From assembly GCA_022393335.1 (NCBI GenBank), contig JAJEKB010020985.1, positions 62,001-126,000 on the forward strand: 64,000 nt of DNA, read 5' to 3'. The stretch is from Macrotrachela quadricornifera (Eukaryota; Rotifera; Eurotatoria; Philodinida; Philodinidae). Numbering within the stretch: position 1 is the first letter of the stretch; every line of letters begins with the position of its first letter. The position numbers and the translations under genes were made by a program. Below are positions 59,519-64,000 of this stretch, one piece after another. The notes under the pieces were generated by a model. It had not been told where the DNA came from and did not search any database. It worked only from the letters and a program-made list of their open reading frames with translations.

Positions 59519-62500
59519 CTCCATACAATAAAACCAAAAATGAACATTAACATTTTCATGTAGAATGTTTTTTTGCTCAGCATTGTTAAGATCTATTCGT
59601 TTTATTCTATCTCATTATTAGGTGTTTTTTTTCGTTTTCTCATGTGGCTACTTATTTTAAACAAAAAAATCAAGTAATACTTTCTTTCTGATTTCCATTT
59701 ATATCATGGTTATATGTGTATTAGTTAACATCTAAATAAAAAAATAAAGATTCATATAATGACTCTGAAAATGAAAGCGTACAATAAAAAAATCTGGCTC
59801 TATGGATTCTTAAGTCTTTATGAATATTCAATTGATATATAAAGGGTATTGATTTATGCATTCTGTTTTTCAAGAAAATCATTTACTTCATCTAATTTAA
59901 AAGTGCTGATAATAGAAAAAATTTTTTATTAAAGAAAATTTTTGAGATTCACATATGGTTCAATAGCCCAACTTTGGCTCTTTCGAGTGCACTGTAACTT
60001 ATTACTTTTTCTGGTGAATGCGCATCAGATTTCTGAGTCATTTCATATGCAATAAAGATCGGGGGATTGTTATATTGATGAAAAAATTGTGTTTCACAAT
60101 TTAATAGAGCTGGATTTGTTATTTTTGACATCGTTTATGAGAAAAGTGAGTATCTTTCATGAATGCACACTTTGTGTTTTCTTCGAATTTTTGAGTAAAA
60201 ATGCTGCTAAAAGCTAAGAAAGAAAAAATTTAAAAATCGAACACTATTAGATTGGTATTGGCTACATTTTTTCGTATGTTTTATTTTTTAATAGAGTGAA
60301 GTAATGAAAATATTAGATGTAACGCATAACCCTTAATGATATTTATACAGAATTATAAAGGTTGTGTTTTAATAAAATAGAGACGTTTTAATCACAAAGA
60401 TAATAGAAGAGAAATCTTAAAAATACAAACAGCCTGATTTATTCAGGAACACCTGATATTTTTTTGAAAAGAACATTTGTAGAAGAGATTCTGATCTATC
60501 TTTAGAAAAAAAAAAACAATTAGTTCATGACATGGTTTCAAGACTGATATACATAAGAACCAATAATAATGCAAAATTTTTATATCATCCGTTATGTGTA
60601 ATGAATGAAAAAAATAACTAAAAATAAAAGTTTGCTTACAAAAGTGTTATATATATATATATTCTTTATCTGTCTTTAAAAATAAACAGATTGATTCTTT
60701 TCTATATTCTATTATTGAATATTATGTGACAAAAAGAGAATAATACATCTTTATCAATAGATAATTTTATTCATATATTCATAAAACATAAATAACTATA
60801 TTTTAAATAAATGTTTTTGAATAGATGAATTGTATCAATTGATAATGGTAGTATTATTATTTTAGCTCGTATTTTTAGTAATTATTTATGTAATCTATTT
60901 TTTTATATTATATTCAAGTATTACTTCATATCATTGCTTAATGAAATATTAATATTATCAGAAAATTAGTATTTATTTATTATATAAAACTTCAAACTTT
61001 GCATTGTAAGTGTACATACTATTTTTATATTAGTATTAGTGATACAATTATAATAAGAGAATTGATTTATAGTATTAATGATTATTTTTAATTGATAAAG
61101 AAAATAAGAAATATATGTATTTTTTATAAATAATGATCGAAGTTATAGGTCGATTTGAGAAAAATAAAATTTATTCTATAGAAAAACAAGAAAAGAGAAA
61201 TTATGTAGGATGATATCTATCATAATTCTTTTCTAAACTACAAAAACAGTAAGCCTAGAGCGCAAATATATAATTATTACTAGATTGATTTGCATAAATG
61301 TAATATTTTTTGTATGAAAATTAATTCAAGAAATCTATATAGCGTATAACAAAATTCATTTATTTTAATTATTGAAATAGTACCTGTACACAAATTCTCT
61401 TTTACACTAGAGAAAAAAAGTGATCTAGATAACAAGAATTTATCGTATTTTAGCATGAAATTCAGGATGAGAGATTGTGTTTGTTTAATTAGTTTTCTTG
61501 TAATGAATTTTTATTCTTATACAACTATACTTGGACATTTATTAGACAGAACATTAAATTGACTTTGTAGGAGACATAGAATAAAAGAGATGTAGAAAAA
61601 AAGTGTAAGATGAATTTTACCAATTTTTTAAAGTTTGTTTTAATAAAGAAAAGCATGATGTTTAAGATATTTCTGTTTAATAAAAGTTTATTCATATTGA
61701 TGTCAGCGTCATATCGAAGTATATATGAGCATATGTAACCATTAAAATGCTTCTTTTTGCTTGTGATTATTGGAATCAATGCTCGCTTTATTTCACAATA
61801 GAACAATTGAGTGAAATGCTATTGGAGCGTGATAAATATTTTGTGCAAATATATAATAGACTAGTAAAAATATAATAAATACATAATAATAAATTAATAA
61901 AGTCAAAATAAGGCGAGTAATAGTTTGACGTGATATGAATAATTATTTATATTTACTAATAGCTTTTAGGTTTTAAAATAGTATCAAGTGTAGCTACTCA
62001 TGGACTTAATAAACCTATAGCCGCAATATATGATACATATGTTTTATTGTATAGAAAAAAACCGAATTTTCATCCTGAATTTCACTCTATAGTTCTATAG
62101 AGTTTATTTTATTGAGTGAGTTTGAGCCGAATGCAAAGTAATGAAATAAAAAAAAAATATTCATTTCATAAAATAGGCCAGTTCCTTTGTCATTTTCACT
62201 AACATAGTTTTGTTTTTTGTTAACAATTACAATGAATTGATTGTTTTCCTATAAATAGTTGATCAAATATTAAGGCTTATTTAAAAAAATTTTATTGCGA
62301 AGTGGTATTGGAATTAAAACGAGTGCATATGCGCAATTTCAACAGTGCAATAATCGCACATATCGTTCTTTGATATATAAAGCAGAATACATATTTATTT
62401 TCTAAGTAAATTTATACGAATGATAGAAAAATCGAGAATCACATTGAAAGTGAAAAAGTTTACTAATATTATTATTCATTATGAAATTTAATTCATTTTG

Positions 62501-62631
62501 TCAAAGAGATGACGTATTTCTTTTTTTTCTGTATAAAAAAAGGTTCTGAATGGTAGCCAAAAACAAATAAATAATCTTCTTGGACATTTACAAAGGATTA
62601 ACATTGCATTTTCGCATATTAAATCAAATTG
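59519..62631. other. Long gene-free region
   Basis: About 3.1 kb with no supported gene. A segment at 60388-60425 (AATAGAAGAGAAATCTTAAA) closely matches one in the long beta-catenin intron at 52918-52955, a possible dispersed repeat. A small minus-strand frame at 59949-60131 was considered and not called. Confidence 0.5.
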
Positions 62632-63624
62632 ATGGCTTCAACCGGACGAATAATAGCAATTATTAGTGGATGTATTATGTTTGTGGCTTGCATCTTTTAT
62701 ATTGTCAGTAATGCCCTACCACGATGGTATGTATTCTTTTCTTTTTATTATACAATATCAGTATTTAGTAGAGATAACATTTTTATTGTCGAAATATATG
62801 CATGAAAAATGAAAGTTCTTTTAAAATTATTTTCAATTGAATATTAAGTAGAAACATTTTTCTATATAATATAGAATATATTCGGCATGGTCATTGTACG
62901 TTTCAATTATATGAATATAGATAGTTTAATTTTTATGTATATATATTGGGTGATAATTGGCTGAGAAATGTAATGTTATAAGAAAGTAGTTATAACATTA
63001 TTGACAAATATTTTTTATAATACGAGTCAATATTGTAAGCTACTAAAACTGTTCGATAAATATTAATAAGTATATGAGATATGATTTATTATCTTAATTT
63101 TACTTCTTTCAAGTTTTGAATAGAATTGTAAATAGCATACGTGATAGAATGATTTTTTTTTGATTATTTTTATTGTATATTATACATATTTTAGGGGATC
63201 AGGAGAGATAGAAGATGGGCAAGCAACCGTTGGTCTATGGCGTGAATGTTTATTAGATGGTGAAGAAACGAAATGTATTCAACTTCCATTGACATGCTTA
63301 TATGCACTACCAGCAGGTCTGCCCATATGCAATAAAATGTTAGTGGCCCGCACATTTGTAACAATTGCTTGTATTATGTCAGCACTATCTGCTCTATGTC
63401 TTTTCGTATGTGTTATAATAAGTACAGCTTCAAATCGAAGTATGATTATAATCGCTAAAATTACTCCATTTATATCTTTGATTCCTGGTATTATTGGAGT
63501 CGCTGTAGGTATCGCTTTTGTTACTTCTTCAATTACTTATAAGATGAACGATGCAGCAATTGTAGGAATCGTTGCACTGATTGTCAATGCAATTGGCGCT
63601 ATTGTGGCTTTAATCATTCGATGA
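62632..63624 (+). CDS. Claudin-superfamily four-TM protein
   Basis: Exons 62632-62726 and 63195-63624 joined in phase 2 give 174 residues. TM1 is at about 7-27. The first extracellular loop carries the claudin/PMP22 signature: Trp32, GLW at 45-47, and Cys50 with Cys59 (W...GLWxxC...C). Three more hydrophobic segments follow (about 74-100, 108-130, 150-172), and the chain ends right after TM4 with Arg and no PDZ-binding tail. Claudins form paracellular barriers, while other members (PMP22/EMP, sinuous-like) act in membrane organisation. The exact subfamily cannot be told, though the signature plus topology makes the superfamily call good. The loop is short and acidic (EIEDGQ). The intron is long for this window (468 nt). 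Confidence 0.8.
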
Positions 63625-64000
63625 ATAAATTATTTCATTTAAATTGAACAGTTTTAATTTTTGTTTTATTTTAATTCTTCTTCTCTATGTAAACTATTAA
63701 TACTGTAAAATAAAATAAAAGTTAAATTTATTTTGTTTAACTCATGAGCAGGAATTTCATTGATCTGATAACAAAAATACATATCTGAAATACTATTTTC
63801 AATTGTAGAAAACGTTTAATTATTGTTGATGAAATAAAATTTAGAATAGAAACAATTTACAGTTAAATCCAACTATTTCAATTTACATATTGAAAACGTC
63901 TCGATAATGAATTAAAAATGATTTCATGAGGCCCGTATCATTTTCATTGGAGAAGTATTTTCAAGTTACATATTGACCTTTGATTAGAGTGCTTCAACGA
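63625..64000. other. 3' flank of the claudin-like gene
   Basis: AT-rich sequence with a likely polyadenylation signal (AATAAA-type run in AAAATAAAATAAAAG near 63707). No further gene seen before the window ends. Confidence 0.45.

Noticed and set aside
59949..60131. 60-residue minus-strand frame with fairly normal composition
   Set aside because: No splice partners, domain or conserved motif, and it lies in a repeat-like intergenic region.
1..64000. CRISPR array, bacterial operons or riboswitches
   Set aside because: The window is eukaryotic, with spliced genes. No regularly spaced direct repeats of CRISPR type were seen.

Overview
This is a eukaryotic, AT-rich nuclear window. It has many short introns (mostly about 45-60 nt with GT..AG ends), compact animal genes and several decayed mobile elements. 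The gene content is metazoan: CEP135, TRAPPC3, beta-catenin, cadherin, a claudin-like protein and a divergent 7TM receptor. Tiny introns, lineage-expanded F-box and GPCR-like genes, and splice acceptors sitting directly upstream of start codons (as expected if a spliced leader is added) fit a bdelloid rotifer best (Rotaria/Adineta-like). That assignment is an inference, not something read from a marker gene.

Layout. 1.5-1.8 kb: a small secreted, neuropeptide-like gene. 2.5-10.4 kb (minus): a 25-exon CEP135 gene with an internal alternative first exon. 12.2-17.3 kb (minus): cathepsin D-like protease, ankyrin/SOCS-like protein, ribosomal protein L39 and a potato-inhibitor-I-type serine protease inhibitor. 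17.8-19.6 kb (plus): a tight, operon-like trio of bublin-like coiled-coil protein, small mitochondrial-type protein and TRAPPC3. 22.9-26.8 kb (plus): a cadherin with two possible cytoplasmic tails. 28.5-36.1 kb: a 3CxxC zinc-finger protein, a hypothetical ORF, a decayed mariner-type transposase, a Gag-like retroelement remnant and an intronless GPCR. 36.1-42.0 kb: mostly gene-free, with a fold-back element and a long-TIR element. 42.1-50.5 kb: an F-box gene, another long-TIR element abutting a broken HECT ligase gene, a minisatellite and tRNA-like segment where the HECT C-lobe should be, and a decayed multicopy transposon-like gene. 50.8-59.5 kb (plus): a tandem duplication of a beta-catenin gene plus a cyclophilin gene. 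62.6-63.6 kb: a claudin-superfamily four-TM protein.

The most interesting part is 50.8-59.5 kb. The two adjacent beta-catenins appear to have divided the ancestral protein's features. The first keeps the alpha-catenin-binding helix and the WFDSDL C-terminus but has no phosphodegron. The second carries a DSGxxS degron with a GSK3-type serine ladder but lacks the alpha-catenin-binding helix and the C-terminal motif. The linked cyclophilins also diverged: the first keeps every catalytic residue, and the second is a pseudogene with a 700-bp TTAA-flanked element in one intron.

Exon coordinates below come from reading splice sites by eye and checking reading-frame phase across each junction. Protein identities are from recognising conserved motifs, not from a database search.
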